The notes beneath the pieces were generated by a model, which made no database searches, had not been told where the DNA came from, and saw nothing but the letters and a program-made list of their open reading frames with translations. Shown piece after piece: positions 20,904 through 31,341 of a stretch of DNA of 64,000 bases; position 1 is the stretch's first letter, and each line of letters starts with the position of its first letter. The translations under genes and the position numbers were made by a program. This stretch comes from Gliomastix tumulicola (Eukaryota; Ascomycota; Sordariomycetes; Hypocreales; Bionectriaceae): NCBI GenBank assembly GCA_001599755.1, contig BCHX01000004.1, positions 4,712,001 through 4,776,000 of the forward strand, read 5' to 3'.

Positions 20904-22645
20904 TGTGGGTGTTCGTTGTTAAGGGTCGTGGATAGGTGTCGATTTGGCGCATGTACGTGAGTCCGCGACGGTGAATATTAAAGATCGAATCAAACAAAGC
21001 AGCTTGAAAGGAGCGACTGTAGCAGATGTGCAGACGTGCAGTGGTGGTGGTCAAAAAATGTATTCGCTGTGGAAATAGCAGACTGGCTGGCTGGCTGGAG
21101 GTACTGGACCCAAGGAAATCCGGTAATAGTGGTGGTGATGCTTCAAATGCCTGAGCAACGCTCTCTGGGGGGGGTCATTCCAAACATCGTCAACATCAAC
21201 AAAACGGGACCTCCCGTCTTTTATATATAAAAATACAAAAAAACAACCATCGCAGCCTGCTGTTCGCGACCGGCCGATGAGGCTCTGCTAGATCCCAGGT
21301 TGCCAGCCTGAATCATGAATCGCGACGGATTAAAAATCAATTCATCACCCGGTCGCATCGCATCGTACCCCATCGAATCGAATGACGCGGGCGCCGTGCG
21401 AAAGCGAGCCCCCCAAAATCGCGGGAGGAGGGAAGCGAAGCCCCAGGCAGCTTCGAGCATTGCCTATTCGGGCTGTATCTCATTGGACCACTGCACTCGG
21501 CTTAGAGCTCCTGTGTGTGTGTGTGTGTGTGCCAGCTTAGCTTGCAGGATCGTAATGAAGGACCCCTTTCCTTGCTGTAATGTTGCATGGCCCTGCTTCG
21601 GTCTCCTCCGGTAATAGCGCAGCTAGTGCAGCTTTGGGGAGTAAAGTCCTGCAGTGCCAACATGGGCGCACGGAGGATTCGGGGTTACAACGCCCCGAGT
21701 ATGTTGGGGGACTGACGTACTGCACAAGAATGGGGAAGGGATGGTGCGTTGTCCCCAGTCAGTCAGTGCGCCAGGGGTCGGATCTTCTACCCACGCTTTT
21801 CGAAGTGTTCTAGAGCTCGAGAGGGCTGAGCAGCTTGGGAGCTGAGCTTATGTTCAGCCTCAGGTCCAGAAGCTTGGAGCTCGGAGCTTGGATCACACGC
21901 AACGGCGGCACGGCCCATCTCTCGCCTCAGATGAGATAGATGCCGTGGCCAGAAACCTGCCCTGGCTAGCCCGCAAGCGAACGAGCCCATCCCCAGCGTC
22001 TGTGGCGAGAACCAGCACTGACTGACGAAGCGCAGCCACTCAGACCGCACGCAAAACCCCGGGGTGTCCGGGCCCCTGGATTTGTCCACTGCGACCACGC
22101 GAGGCAAGCGACGATGATCGGATCCTTGGCTGTCTCCCGATGCCGCGTGCGCGATCTCAAGGTAGTAGTGAAGCCTTGTCGATTTCGGCGGGGGTCGGGC
22201 TGATTTGTGAGATTCCGTCACTGAAGGGTGCACTGGGAGGGGCTGTTTATTAATGCAGGCACATTTGTTGCTAATAGACCAACACAAAAAAACGCCGGAT
22301 GGAACCCCATTTTGCTGTTGGTTATGTCAAAGGCCGGAAGTGAATGTCCCCCCCCCCTTACCAATTTCGCGTGTTCCTGCAGCTAGCGCTCCGCCCTACG
22401 AAAGAAGCACATCACATCCCTGTCGCTGGTCCCCTATTCCCACCGTGCTTGTTCCTGGGAGGCAAAAAGGAAGGGACGAAAAGGAAGAATGGAAGAAATA
22501 CAGAGTTGTGAGATAACCGTTTTGCCTCCCATGCAGGGACCGACCACGGACCACCGGTCAGGGGGAGGCCACGAACTGCTCTGGCTGTAATGGTTGGGAG
22601 AGACGCTCGCTCAGATCAGGCGCCGCCACCGCCAACTGCCGTCAT
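20904..22645. other. Intergenic
   Basis: Long spacer between the promoter of the polyQ regulator and the 3' end of a small minus-strand gene. It contains a TG microsatellite (21512-21531). Several short ORFs overlap in opposite frames, none with a recognisable domain. Confidence 0.45.
21512..21531. repeat. (TG)n microsatellite
   Basis: Ten uninterrupted TG units in the spacer upstream of the polyQ regulator. Confidence 0.9.
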
Positions 22646-23005
22646 TCATCCATCCTCCGGCTCCTTGTCGTTGGTTTGGGTGTCGTTGACCACCTCCAAG
22701 CACCATTGCACGCCCTCCCAGACACCCATTCCCGGTCCCTCCCGCGTGAGGTCCAGCAGGAACATCCTCGGCCGCCAGTCCATCCAATTCACATCGACGA
22801 ACGTGCGCCCCGCGACGGCGACACACCGCGCCCGCAGCTTGACGATGCCATAGGCGGCGATGTCGGTCCACGCAGTGGTGATGCGAACCGTGCTGCGGCC
22901 CTTGGGGAACTGCCGCGGTATGCTCTTCTCGCGCAGCTTGACGCAGTGCTCGCACGCCTGGAGGTACTCCAGCTGGTCGGCCGTCAGATCGCTGGTCTTG
23001 GGCAT
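22646..23005 (-). CDS. Small protein of unknown function (119 aa)
   Basis: Single-exon ORF from ATG 23005. I do not recognise it. The sequence looks like a folded soluble domain: MPKTSDLTADQLEYLQAC at the start, a central RSTVRITTAWTDIAAYGI strand region, then FVDVNWMDWRPRMFLLDLTREGPGMGVWEG, rich in Trp and alternating hydrophobics. It has no signal peptide or membrane segment and ends in a charged tail. An overlapping longer ORF (23111-22611) in another frame is Arg/His-rich and looks like a shadow. The call rests on composition and a clean ATG only. Confidence 0.55.
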   Translation of the reverse strand: MPKTSDLTADQLEYLQACEHCVKLREKSIPRQFPKGRSTVRITTAWTDIAAYGIVKLRARCVAVAGRTFVDVNWMDWRPRMFLLDLTREGPGMGVWEGVQWCLEVVNDTQTNDKEPEDG

Positions 23006-23951
23006 TCTTGCAGTGGAGCTGGGAGGAGAACCACTGTTGGTTGGGCTGGTGCCAATATATTCTCAACTGCCGGCGTCTCGCGTATGTCCTGCCGTTGTTG
23101 GTGGCAGCCACTATCTATTCAATCGACGATTGTGCCGTGCCGCGCCGGGTGCCCTGCGTCGCGTATCGGGTTTAGGCAGGTCCAGGAGATCGGGCAGGAT
23201 GCGGTCGCAGCGGTGAATTATCCCGTGATGGAGGTGCAGTAGTGAGGGTATCTCAGCTTGTGCAGGAATGGAGATGGAGGTGGGCGCGCGATGAGGCCAT
23301 CATTTGCCCCTGTGCTTCTGCCTTCTCTGCCTCTTTCAGCTGGGCCCTTATCGTCCAACCAGATGGCGCTTCTCATTTTCTGCAAATTTTTCTTCCCGAG
23401 AGACGTGTGATTGCGGCCTGAATGACGTGTAATTGGTGCAGCGAGATTGCTGTGCGACCTCGTTGCTGGTGGTGATGTGCTACCCTACAGCAGTGGTCAG
23501 GCGCATTTTAGCTTTGCTGTTATTTCTGCCATTTTTTTTTGGTGCTTGTGCATGTGAGAGAGGGAAGTGATTTAGTTTACTAGAGATTGAAGCGTCGTGA
23601 AGAGCTCTGATTATCATCTAGAGATGTATCTGCGGATGCGCAACTGGGTGCAGCTCTGATGCTAGCAGACCGTGTAAATCAAGGCATGTATGGGGTTATC
23701 AACGACGGAGGTAATATCTCGGGGACACAGAGCTGAACGGAGGGTTTCAATTGAAAGCGCGTAATATTAATTCATCTCGCCCAATTCCATCAGTATTTTA
23801 GTTGCTTAATTATCGGCACATGTATAGTAACCAGCGGGACATCCCTCCCTGCCATTTCCAACATCCTCCCTCGGCTCTTCACCAAATTCTTACCACAAAC
23901 ACAACCACCAACACCTAGTACAAGTATCACCCCTATTCCCCAATTCTCCCT
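23006..23951. other. Intergenic
   Basis: AT-richer spacer between two small minus-strand genes. No coding region or RNA gene recognised. Confidence 0.45.
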
Positions 23952-24263
23952 CTAGTCCCTCACTCCCTTCGGCACAACCACCTTCTGCGGCGGCAGCCTC
24001 TGGAAATAAAACACAATCTGCTCAAACTCCCGCCGCACGTTGGCGCCCTCCCGCGCCAGGTCCCGGAAGAAGTTGACGTACTCGGTGCTCTTGACGTTGA
24101 CGTTGATGGGCGGGCCGCCCGTGAGCCGGCCCACGAGGGCGACGTCGGCATTGGTCGCGCGGACGATGACGCTCGGGTAGATGCTGACGAGGGGCTGCGT
24201 GAGGGGGCTGCTGGCGGCGCGCTCGATCACGTCGACCAGGTAGCGGCACTGGTCGGCGGACAT
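23952..24263 (-). CDS. Small protein of unknown function (103 aa)
   Basis: Single-exon ORF from ATG 24263. It reads like a real compact protein: MSADQCRYLVDVIERAASS helix, then a hydrophobic VSIYPSVIVRATNADVALVGRLTGG strand-rich part, then EYVNFFRDLAREGANVRREFEQIVFYFQRL, an amphipathic helix. No signal peptide or transmembrane segment. Family unknown. Overlapping ORFs in the other minus frames are Arg/Ser/Pro-rich shadows. Confidence 0.55.
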   Translation of the reverse strand: MSADQCRYLVDVIERAASSPLTQPLVSIYPSVIVRATNADVALVGRLTGGPPINVNVKSTEYVNFFRDLAREGANVRREFEQIVFYFQRLPPQKVVVPKGVRD

Positions 24264-26283
24264 GGTTGGTCGCGGGGATGCGGTTGGGGGGGATGCGCCT
24301 GGGGGGGGATGGATGCGCTGTGGGAGTGGGTTCTGGAAATGGCGTTGCTTTTGTTGTTGCTACTGCTGCAAATTGGGAAGATGTTCGAGGGTCGGGAACA
24401 GAGGACAGATCGGTGGACAGTTCGTTGTGCGGCTGGGAGAGGGAGGTGTGATCGATGGGACGCCACGGGTTTTGTATGGCCGTCTGTTGTTGCACGGAAG
24501 ACTTTTCTTTTTTTCATGTACGACAAACAACGCCCTCTAATCGCGTATTCATTGCTTCTTCTCGCGTTCGTAATGACATAATGGCCCAGGGAACTAATAT
24601 GCCATAGGTCGCCATGCGCTCCCGCAGCAGGGCTGGTCGACTTTTTCCACTATGAGAACGAACACGGCATCATTTGGTCCCTCTATTGTCGAAGAAAAAA
24701 AGAGAAAAAATTTCGATATGGAGGACTGACTTCTCGGACACCAAAAAACAAATGTGGCCAGCAAACGGCGGCTGATTGTGCATGCCAAGGCGGCGGGAGA
24801 TCTTCAACGACGATGCCGTCAATGGCCCTCTGCATACCTCCCAACACGTGCAATTTCCAAACAGGGGATAAAGTGCATTCAAAGACACCTGAACATAAAG
24901 TTAAGCACGTGAACGCGCATGACACGGCCATGGACAGTTTGACCGGTGAGGCACGAAAATCAGGGTTCGCACCCGCGTGCCAATGCCATACCAGTTCACG
25001 CAACGTGCCTCTCCTGACGCGCCTCCATTCGGGCCGGATTTGGACATGAGCGGGCCACTGCTCTTTTTCTCTGAACACAATCACGCTTCGCGGGGGTTGG
25101 AATGCACGCGTTGAAGGCCCGCGGGGAAGTGTCTTGCAGCAGCCGAGACCTTCTAGCGTGGTCTCTGCGTGTCACAGAAGGGACAACGAGGGCGGTGACG
25201 GCGTGCAAATCCGTCTGGCGGATACTTCCCTGTGACACGATCCCGTTGACACTTCATCTGAGTGACACCCAGACCACGGGGCGAAAAGATCGGTGAGAGA
25301 CCTCTACTGCTATGATCTCACACTCGACCCTCCCCCATGGGCCTTTCGAGCTTGAGCTTCGCAGACGTGGGCTGGGGGAGTTTATACTTTAGGCTGACAG
25401 CTTATGAATTCTGGGAACATTCCAGATGACATGGGGCCAATGGGATGGCGATGGTGATAAGAAAGGTCCCCGTTTACACGGGACGAGGGTGAGGAGGGGG
25501 CGAACCGGCAGCCTGCATGATAGCGTCGGCAAACGAGGAAGAGATCCAACCAAGTTTTTTTTCTTGCTCCCACGAGAGCTCGTCGCGTTGACTGCATCTC
25601 CTGCTCTGTTCACGCATCTTCGCCTTCTCGACATAACTCTGCCGTTGCGCATCACGGCCTGCACCCGTTCAACGCCTCACGGTCCTCCTCTATGAATCTG
25701 TGGCAGGGGATCACTTGACGATTCTCAGTTGACGATTCACACTTCCTTGGTCTCGTTAAAACGCCGCCTCCATCCTGCATACCTGGCTGCAGTTGGGGTT
25801 ACTTCTTTTGCAAAGACTCCCTGTTTGCAGGCGACCATACCTTGAACACCAACACTCCTCCGTTCCGTCAAAGATCGACACGGCCAACGCGATCACCAAC
25901 CGTTTGAGTCCACCGGCCGATCCCCCGGTCCTCCCACTGCCGTACCCTTGCGAAAGCCTCAAATCGACTCTCCCAGGATACACGACCCAAAGACACTGCC
26001 GAGCTTTGTCACAAACGACTCTTCCTGACACAGCTCCCACCTTGAATACCGACTGGTAAGCCGGCTCAACATCGCGATTGAAATTATTACACAGCAACTG
26101 ATCCTCCTCGGGTACAGTCGGATTTGCACCCCTCGATCGGCCTCTCAAATCCCCGTCGCGCGCGCTTGCCCCGGAGTCCTGAGACAGGAAAGGATCAGCG
26201 GTCCGGCTCAATTTCGCCAACTGATTGGTAATTCCTCCGCTGACTACGCATTTATTTTGCTGTGTGTCGTCCAGACCAGAGCT
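24264..26283. other. Intergenic upstream of P450
   Basis: A 2-kb divergent spacer. Numerous small ORFs occur on both strands but none shows a domain or consistent coding composition. It should contain the P450 promoter at its right end. Confidence 0.45.
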
Positions 26284-28110
26284 ATGACGTTATCCTCGCT
26301 CGTCCGTCTAATTTCCTCCCCACCGCCGCCGCTGTTGTTGTCAATCATCCCACCTTCACCGACCTCGACTCTCGCAACATCCGTCGCGTTCACCGTCGCC
26401 GCCCTCCTCCTGCTGTACGGCGCGTACCGCGCTCTCCTGCCGAAGCCGATCCCTGGCATCCCCTTCAACGAGGAGGCGGTGCGCTCGCTCCTCGGCGATG
26501 TCCCCTCCATGATGCGCGACGAGCGCGGGCCCATGGACTGGCTGCTCGATCAGGGCCGTCGGCACCAGGGCCCCGTGTGCCAGGTGTTTCTGCGTCCGTT
26601 TGGCAAGCCCTTCGTCGTGCTGTCCGACTTCCGCGAGGCGCAGGACGTGATGCTGCGACGTAAGGAATGGGACCGCTCCGACTTCTCGATCGACCTGCTC
26701 GGCGGGCAGGCGCCCTTCCACCACATCAACCAGAAGACGGGCCCCGTGTGGAAGGCTCACCGCCGACTACTCCAGGACCTCATGCTGCCGTCCTTCCTCA
26801 ACCGCGTCGCCGCGCCAAACGTCTACGCCAGCACCGTCTCGCTCGTCGACCTCTGGACCGCGAAGGCGCGCCTCGCCAACGGCCGCCCCTTCTCCGCCGA
26901 GAACGACATCTTCCACGCCTCGCTCGACGCCGTCCTCGAGTTCTCCTTCGGCGCGAGCTATCCGCACCGCGCCGTCCCGCCGCAGATGCGCCTCGTCGCC
27001 TCCCTGCACCGCACGCCCGACTCGGTGCCCCGCGACAACGCAATCGATTTCCCGGCCGCCCGCGTCCACGAGACCATCGAGGCGACGCTGCACGCGTCGA
27101 TCGCTATGGGCGATCTCGTCGACAGCCCGTTCCCGAGGTTGAGCTGGTGGGTGCGGCGGCGTATGCCCTACCAGGCGTGGGCGATGCGCACGCGCGAGCG
27201 GTATCTGAAGGAGCAGGTCGAGCGGGCGGTGCGCCGGATGCACGAGCACGATGGCTATATGAAGGGTGACGATGATACGTGGGTGCGGTCGGCGGTCGAG
27301 CTGATGATGCTGCGGGAGCGGACGATCGCCATGAAGGAGGGACGGCAGCCCGTGTACTGGTCGCCCTCGATACGGGACGAGGTCATTGGATTCGTGGTGG
27401 CCGGGCACGACACGACGAGCACGACGGTGCTCTGGGGTCTGAAGTTCCTGTCTGATGACCAAGACAGCCAAGCGAAGCTGCGGGCTGCTCTGCGCGCGGC
27501 GCATCCGGATGCGATCAGGGAGGGACGCATGCCGTCTGCGGAGGAGATCGCGCAGACGCATGTGCCCTATCTCGAGGCGTATATCGAGGAGATCCTGCGA
27601 CTCGGAGGCACGCTGCCGATCCTCGACCGACAGACCGACCGCGATACCGAGATCCTGGGCCACGTGGTGCCCAAGGGGACGATCGTCATGATGCTCAACC
27701 GCGGGCCGTCGTTTACGGAGCCAGCGCTCGACATCGACGAGAGGCTGAGGAGTCCTTCTTGTAGGGCCGCAGGCAAGACGAGGGTTACGAGGTCATGGGA
27801 TGACGAGGGGATGGACGTCTTCCGCCCGGAGAGGTGGCTGAGCACCGAGCAGAGTACCACCGAGGACGGGACTCGCACCAAGGAGGTGTATGACTCTCTT
27901 GCCGGACCGTCGCTTCCCTTCGGACTGGGCACGAGGGGTTGCTTCGGGCGCAAACTCGCGTACCTCAAGCTGCGCATCATCATCACGCTGCTTGTGTGGG
28001 AGTTCAAGCTGTTGAAGTGTCCCGCTGCGCTGTCCGGATACGGGGCGGTCGAGACGCTGACGCACAAGCCACGGGACTGTTACGTGCGACTGGAGAAGTT
28101 GGAGCACTGA
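26284..28110 (+). CDS. Cytochrome P450 monooxygenase
   Basis: Intronless 608-aa P450. The first possible start is a TTG at 26257; I use ATG 26284, which gives a proper N-terminal membrane anchor (hydrophobic about residues 34-52, TSVAFTVAALLLLYGAY) followed by the proline hinge PKPIPGIPF. Conserved features: I-helix AGHDTTST (Ala373-Thr378, oxygen activation), K-helix ExxR (Glu436-Arg439), PERWL, and the heme loop FGLGTRGCFG with thiolate Cys553. It acts at the endoplasmic reticulum with a P450 reductase. Its substrate cannot be told from sequence. At 608 aa it is longer than the usual 500-530 aa; the excess seems to be in the region between I- and K-helices and before PERW. No other biosynthetic enzyme lies next to it apart from a maltase, so a cluster is not indicated. 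Confidence 0.95.
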   Translation: MTLSSLVRLISSPPPPLLLSIIPPSPTSTLATSVAFTVAALLLLYGAYRALLPKPIPGIPFNEEAVRSLLGDVPSMMRDERGPMDWLLDQGRRHQGPVCQVFLRPFGKPFVVLSDFREAQDVMLRRKEWDRSDFSIDLLGGQAPFHHINQKTGPVWKAHRRLLQDLMLPSFLNRVAAPNVYASTVSLVDLWTAKARLANGRPFSAENDIFHASLDAVLEFSFGASYPHRAVPPQMRLVASLHRTPDSVPRDNAIDFPAARVHETIEATLHASIAMGDLVDSPFPRLSWWVRRRMPYQAWAMRTRERYLKEQVERAVRRMHEHDGYMKGDDDTWVRSAVELMMLRERTIAMKEGRQPVYWSPSIRDEVIGFVVAGHDTTSTTVLWGLKFLSDDQDSQAKLRAALRAAHPDAIREGRMPSAEEIAQTHVPYLEAYIEEILRLGGTLPILDRQTDRDTEILGHVVPKGTIVMMLNRGPSFTEPALDIDERLRSPSCRAAGKTRVTRSWDDEGMDVFRPERWLSTEQSTTEDGTRTKEVYDSLAGPSLPFGLGTRGCFGRKLAYLKLRIIITLLVWEFKLLKCPAALSGYGAVETLTHKPRDCYVRLEKLEH

Positions 28111-28407
28111 GTGCTTGTATGACTGGGTTTGGGAGCAGGTCGTCGACCCCGGTGCGAGGGTCCTACTACGGCCGATCATGAGAATATTATGTTGTACGAT
28201 GGGATGATCTTACGCCTGTGAGACGCCGGACGAGCACCCTCGCTAGACAGGCTTACGGATTGGTTTGGATCGGATTTGGGATACAGGTGTCTACACGTCT
28301 GGCGTTTAGATCTTTGGGCTGCTATTTATAGTCATGATACTGTAGATTCTTCATTGAACACAGATTTCGCCGTCAATCTGGGAATAGGTGCAATGCAATT
28401 GTGTGCC

Positions 28408-30237
28408 TTACACATCCACACGGTAGACTCTCCCCTCAAAAGGTAGCAGAAGCCCCTCGTCTCTCGCCCCATGCGTACCCATCATCAAAGTCAGCGGAGC
28501 ACCGGCATCTCGCACCCCAAATTCCGTAGGCGTGGGCCTGTCTGGCAGTGGTCTCTCCTCCGCGGTGAAGTTCAGCACGACATACAACACCGCTCGCTCG
28601 GGCTCCCAGACCGTCTTGGTGAACTCCATCAGTGCGTGGTCGCCCTCCCGCAATAGCTTGAAGTCTCCGTAGATGAGTGCGTCCACGTTCTGCTTCCTGA
28701 ACTGTACGGCCTTCCTCCAGAAGGAGAGCACGCTGTCTGGGTCATCGACCTGCGACCGGACGTTAATCTCTCCAGCCAGCGGGTGAGGCTTCATCCACGG
28801 CTCCTTAGGGTGAGATCCAGCCGACGGAAGGGAGAAACCCCCGTAAGGCAGCTCGCCGTCCCACGCAACGGGAATGCGCGGATGATCTCGAGCGAGGTAC
28901 TGCAAGCCCGTGAACGCCTTGTCCAACGCCTTCTCAAGCCCTGCAGGATCGTTGACATACCGATCCCTGATACCCTTGATGTACAGCACGCTGTTGACAT
29001 CAATGTAGTTCTCCAGCGGGTACGTGTCCTTCGGCGCATTCACCGTCCCAATCTCCTGCCCCTGGTAGACATACTCCGTCCCCGTCAGACAAACCTGCAT
29101 CAACGCCAGCATCTTCGCGCCCGCGACCCTCAACGCCGGCTCCTCATCGGCGCCCCTCGCAAACCGCGACACGCTCCTCGCCTGGTCGTGGTTCTCCAGG
29201 AACACGCTCGTCCACGCATCCGTCCCCTGGATCAGATCCTGCGTCCGCCGCACGGCATCCTTCAGGTCGGGAAGCGTGTAGTTCGGCGGCTCGACGTCGA
29301 AGCGGCCGCCCGACACGGTGTTGTACCCGCACTGCACGACGTCGAACTGGAACACCATCGACAGCTGCTTCCGGGAAGCACGCACGTACTCGAGGACTTT
29401 ATCGGTGCTCGTCGTCGCGGGCAGCTCGCCGACGGTGACGGCGCCGTAGCGCGAGAGCACCTGGTTCATCTCGCCGATGTACTCGTGGATGCGCGGGCCG
29501 TTGCAGACGAGCGCCGGGTCGAGCTGGTACTTGGAGGACGGGTCGATGATGCGCGAGTCGGGGAGGCCCGGGGCCTTGGAGTAGAGGTTTACGGTGTCGA
29601 CGCGGAAGCCGTCCACGCCGCGCCGGAGCCAGAATTCCATGGCCGAGGCGTATATCTCCTTGCGGCAGGCTTCGGATTCCCAGTTGAGGTCGGGCATCTC
29701 GGCGGCGAAGATGTGCAGGTAGAATTCTTGTCGTGATTCGTCCCATTCCCAAGCGCTTCCGCTGCCGAAGTAGGAGCGCCAGTTGTTGGGTGGGATTCTC
29801 TCCCCCGTCCCGGGATCGATGCCCTTGGCCGGTCGCCAGATGTACCAGTCGGCCTTATCGTTGTCCCTTGACGATCGGGACTCCTTGAACCACGCATGCT
29901 GATCGCTCGTATGGTTCACGACCAAGTCCAGCATGATCTTCATCCCCCGGTCATGCACCTGCGCAATCAGATCCTCCATGTCCTCGAGCGTGCCGTACGG
30001 CGGATACACGGCCTGGTAGTCGGCGATATCGTAGCCCATGTCGATCTGGGGGGAGTCGTACATGGGGCAGATCCAGATGACCTCGACGCCGAGGGACTGG
30101 ATGTGGTCGAGGCGGGAGGCGATGCCGCGCAGGTCGCCGATGCCGTCGCCGTTGGAGTCGCAGAAAGACGCGGGGTAGATTTGGTAGACGATGGCTTCTT
30201 TCCACCATGTCTTGGTGTGGCCGTTGACGGTTGCCAT
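28408..30237 (-). CDS. GH13 alpha-glucosidase (maltase type)
   Basis: A 609-aa intronless GH13 glucosidase from ATG 30237. It hydrolyses terminal alpha-glucosyl residues of maltose-like oligosaccharides. It has no signal peptide, so it is probably cytoplasmic and would act on imported sugar. Conserved regions: YPASFCDSNGDGIGD, MGYDIADYQ, DLVVNHTSDQH, GFRVDT with nucleophile Asp214, VGELPA with acid/base Glu271, and FLENHDQ with His350-Asp351. The residue after the nucleophile is Thr. In yeast enzymes Thr there goes with alpha-1,4 maltase activity and Val with isomaltase, so maltase is the better guess. The length is normal for the family. No sugar transporter or MAL activator is adjacent. A 317-aa plus-strand ORF inside it is a shadow. 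Confidence 0.95.
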   Translation of the reverse strand: MATVNGHTKTWWKEAIVYQIYPASFCDSNGDGIGDLRGIASRLDHIQSLGVEVIWICPMYDSPQIDMGYDIADYQAVYPPYGTLEDMEDLIAQVHDRGMKIMLDLVVNHTSDQHAWFKESRSSRDNDKADWYIWRPAKGIDPGTGERIPPNNWRSYFGSGSAWEWDESRQEFYLHIFAAEMPDLNWESEACRKEIYASAMEFWLRRGVDGFRVDTVNLYSKAPGLPDSRIIDPSSKYQLDPALVCNGPRIHEYIGEMNQVLSRYGAVTVGELPATTSTDKVLEYVRASRKQLSMVFQFDVVQCGYNTVSGGRFDVEPPNYTLPDLKDAVRRTQDLIQGTDAWTSVFLENHDQARSVSRFARGADEEPALRVAGAKMLALMQVCLTGTEYVYQGQEIGTVNAPKDTYPLENYIDVNSVLYIKGIRDRYVNDPAGLEKALDKAFTGLQYLARDHPRIPVAWDGELPYGGFSLPSAGSHPKEPWMKPHPLAGEINVRSQVDDPDSVLSFWRKAVQFRKQNVDALIYGDFKLLREGDHALMEFTKTVWEPERAVLYVVLNFTAEERPLPDRPTPTEFGVRDAGAPLTLMMGTHGARDEGLLLPFEGRVYRVDV

Positions 30238-30479
30238 GTTGTTAGAGGGATATGGTATGCCTTCTGTAGAGTAGTTAGTTTGAATAGCAAGTGATGGATG
30301 TGTGTCAGTATCAGTACCTTATCATCTTTCCAGCAAGGGAGGGGGCCGGGGTCTGGCCAGTCCCTCAAGGAGATATGTAGACGGAGGGGGTGACAGCCGG
30401 CAATATAACCCCCCGACAACGATGCACAAATGCCCTGCATATCCGATCTACGGCACGGACCACAAGGGAAGATCTCAAG

Positions 30480-30785
30480 ATGTCCCTTAAATCCCCGCAG
30501 TTCGTCAAATCTCGTATCTTAAGTCTCCTAGGCGCCGTTGAGGAGCAGTCGGGGACGCCGATCCGGGATGATGAGCAGTGTGGAGACGTGACGCCGGCGC
30601 CGCCGAGGGAGCGCTTCGTGACGACGACATGGCGGGAGCGGGGCAGAGAGACGAACCGGGGTGTTGTAGGGTCACTTATGGGGTGTTGGACATGGTTTAT
30701 TTGTGTTCTGGGGGTTGTTGAGTATGGTTTATATGTGTTCCGGGCCCCGGTGTGTCGTCCGCGTTGGTCCAATCCCAACCCCTAG
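30480..30785 (+). CDS. Possible small membrane protein (weak)
   Basis: In-frame ATG at 30480 gives about 101 aa: a basic N-terminal half and one hydrophobic segment WFICVLGVVEYGLYVF near the C-terminus. There is no recognisable family. It starts 243 bp from the divergent maltase start, so it may simply be promoter DNA of that gene. Reported only as a candidate. Confidence 0.2.
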   Translation: MSLKSPQFVKSRILSLLGAVEEQSGTPIRDDEQCGDVTPAPPRERFVTTTWRERGRETNRGVVGSLMGCWTWFICVLGVVEYGLYVFRAPVCRPRWSNPNP

Positions 30786-31341
30786 CCACACTATCGTAAA
30801 GCAACTGGTATTCGACCGACATGGCGAACCGCCTCGGACCAAGGAAAAGACCGGTCCCAATTCAAGTTCGTCTCCCGAAATGCTCTTTCCAGGCTGGGTG
30901 GCCGCCGGCTCTGGCTGAAGGTTCGTTGGAAGCGACTCGTATGCGTCTCGCTCGACGAAAGGTGTCACCTGACCGCCGGAACGGCTTCCCGTCGTGGTTG
31001 AGGTCAGAGTACAGTTTGGACCATGACCCCTTCGCACGTTTCCTTGGGTCTATGAGGGACAATGCCAGACACAGGGGCCGTCGTCGCTGCAACAGGCAAG
31101 CAAAGGGGTCCCAATGTGCTTGTCTAGGGTGACCGTCAGTGGTCGTTGACACCTTGCGGGACTGGTTTTTGCCCAGGTTGGCTAAAGCAAATGATATCGC
31201 TGCAATGACCCTCCTTCGATTCTCAGGGGCCGTCTTCACGTATGGGATATAGTCAAACTCCCGCGCATAGAAATTATCTGCACCTGTATTAGCTCGGTGA
31301 AGCATCCGCTGGCGCGAGGAATAGGAAGCGGATGTGTTCAT
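30781..31341 (-). CDS. Possible spliced gene of unknown function (weak)
   Basis: Two minus-strand frames look partly protein-like. From ATG 31341 the first reads ...AREFDYIPYVKTAPENRRRV followed by IAAISFALANLG. A second frame, open from about 31055, contains VTPFVERDAYESLPTNLQ and GDELELGPVFSLVRGG. A strong-looking acceptor (CCTGTTGCAG near 31092) and another (CTCATAG near 31055) could link them, but I could not settle the exon structure. No domain recognised. It may also be a decayed gene. Confidence 0.25.

Noticed and set aside
24955..24990. Possible tRNA T-arm (GGTTCGCACC)
   Set aside because: The loop is not TTCRANY and no acceptor or anticodon arm can be drawn around it.
26257..26259. 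TTG start for the P450
   Set aside because: ATG 26284 lies downstream in frame and gives the expected membrane anchor.
26767..27663. 298-aa minus-strand ORF
   Set aside because: Antisense to the P450, composition typical of a shadow.
28783..29736. 317-aa plus-strand ORF
   Set aside because: Antisense to the GH13 maltase, Arg/His/Val-rich, without any domain.
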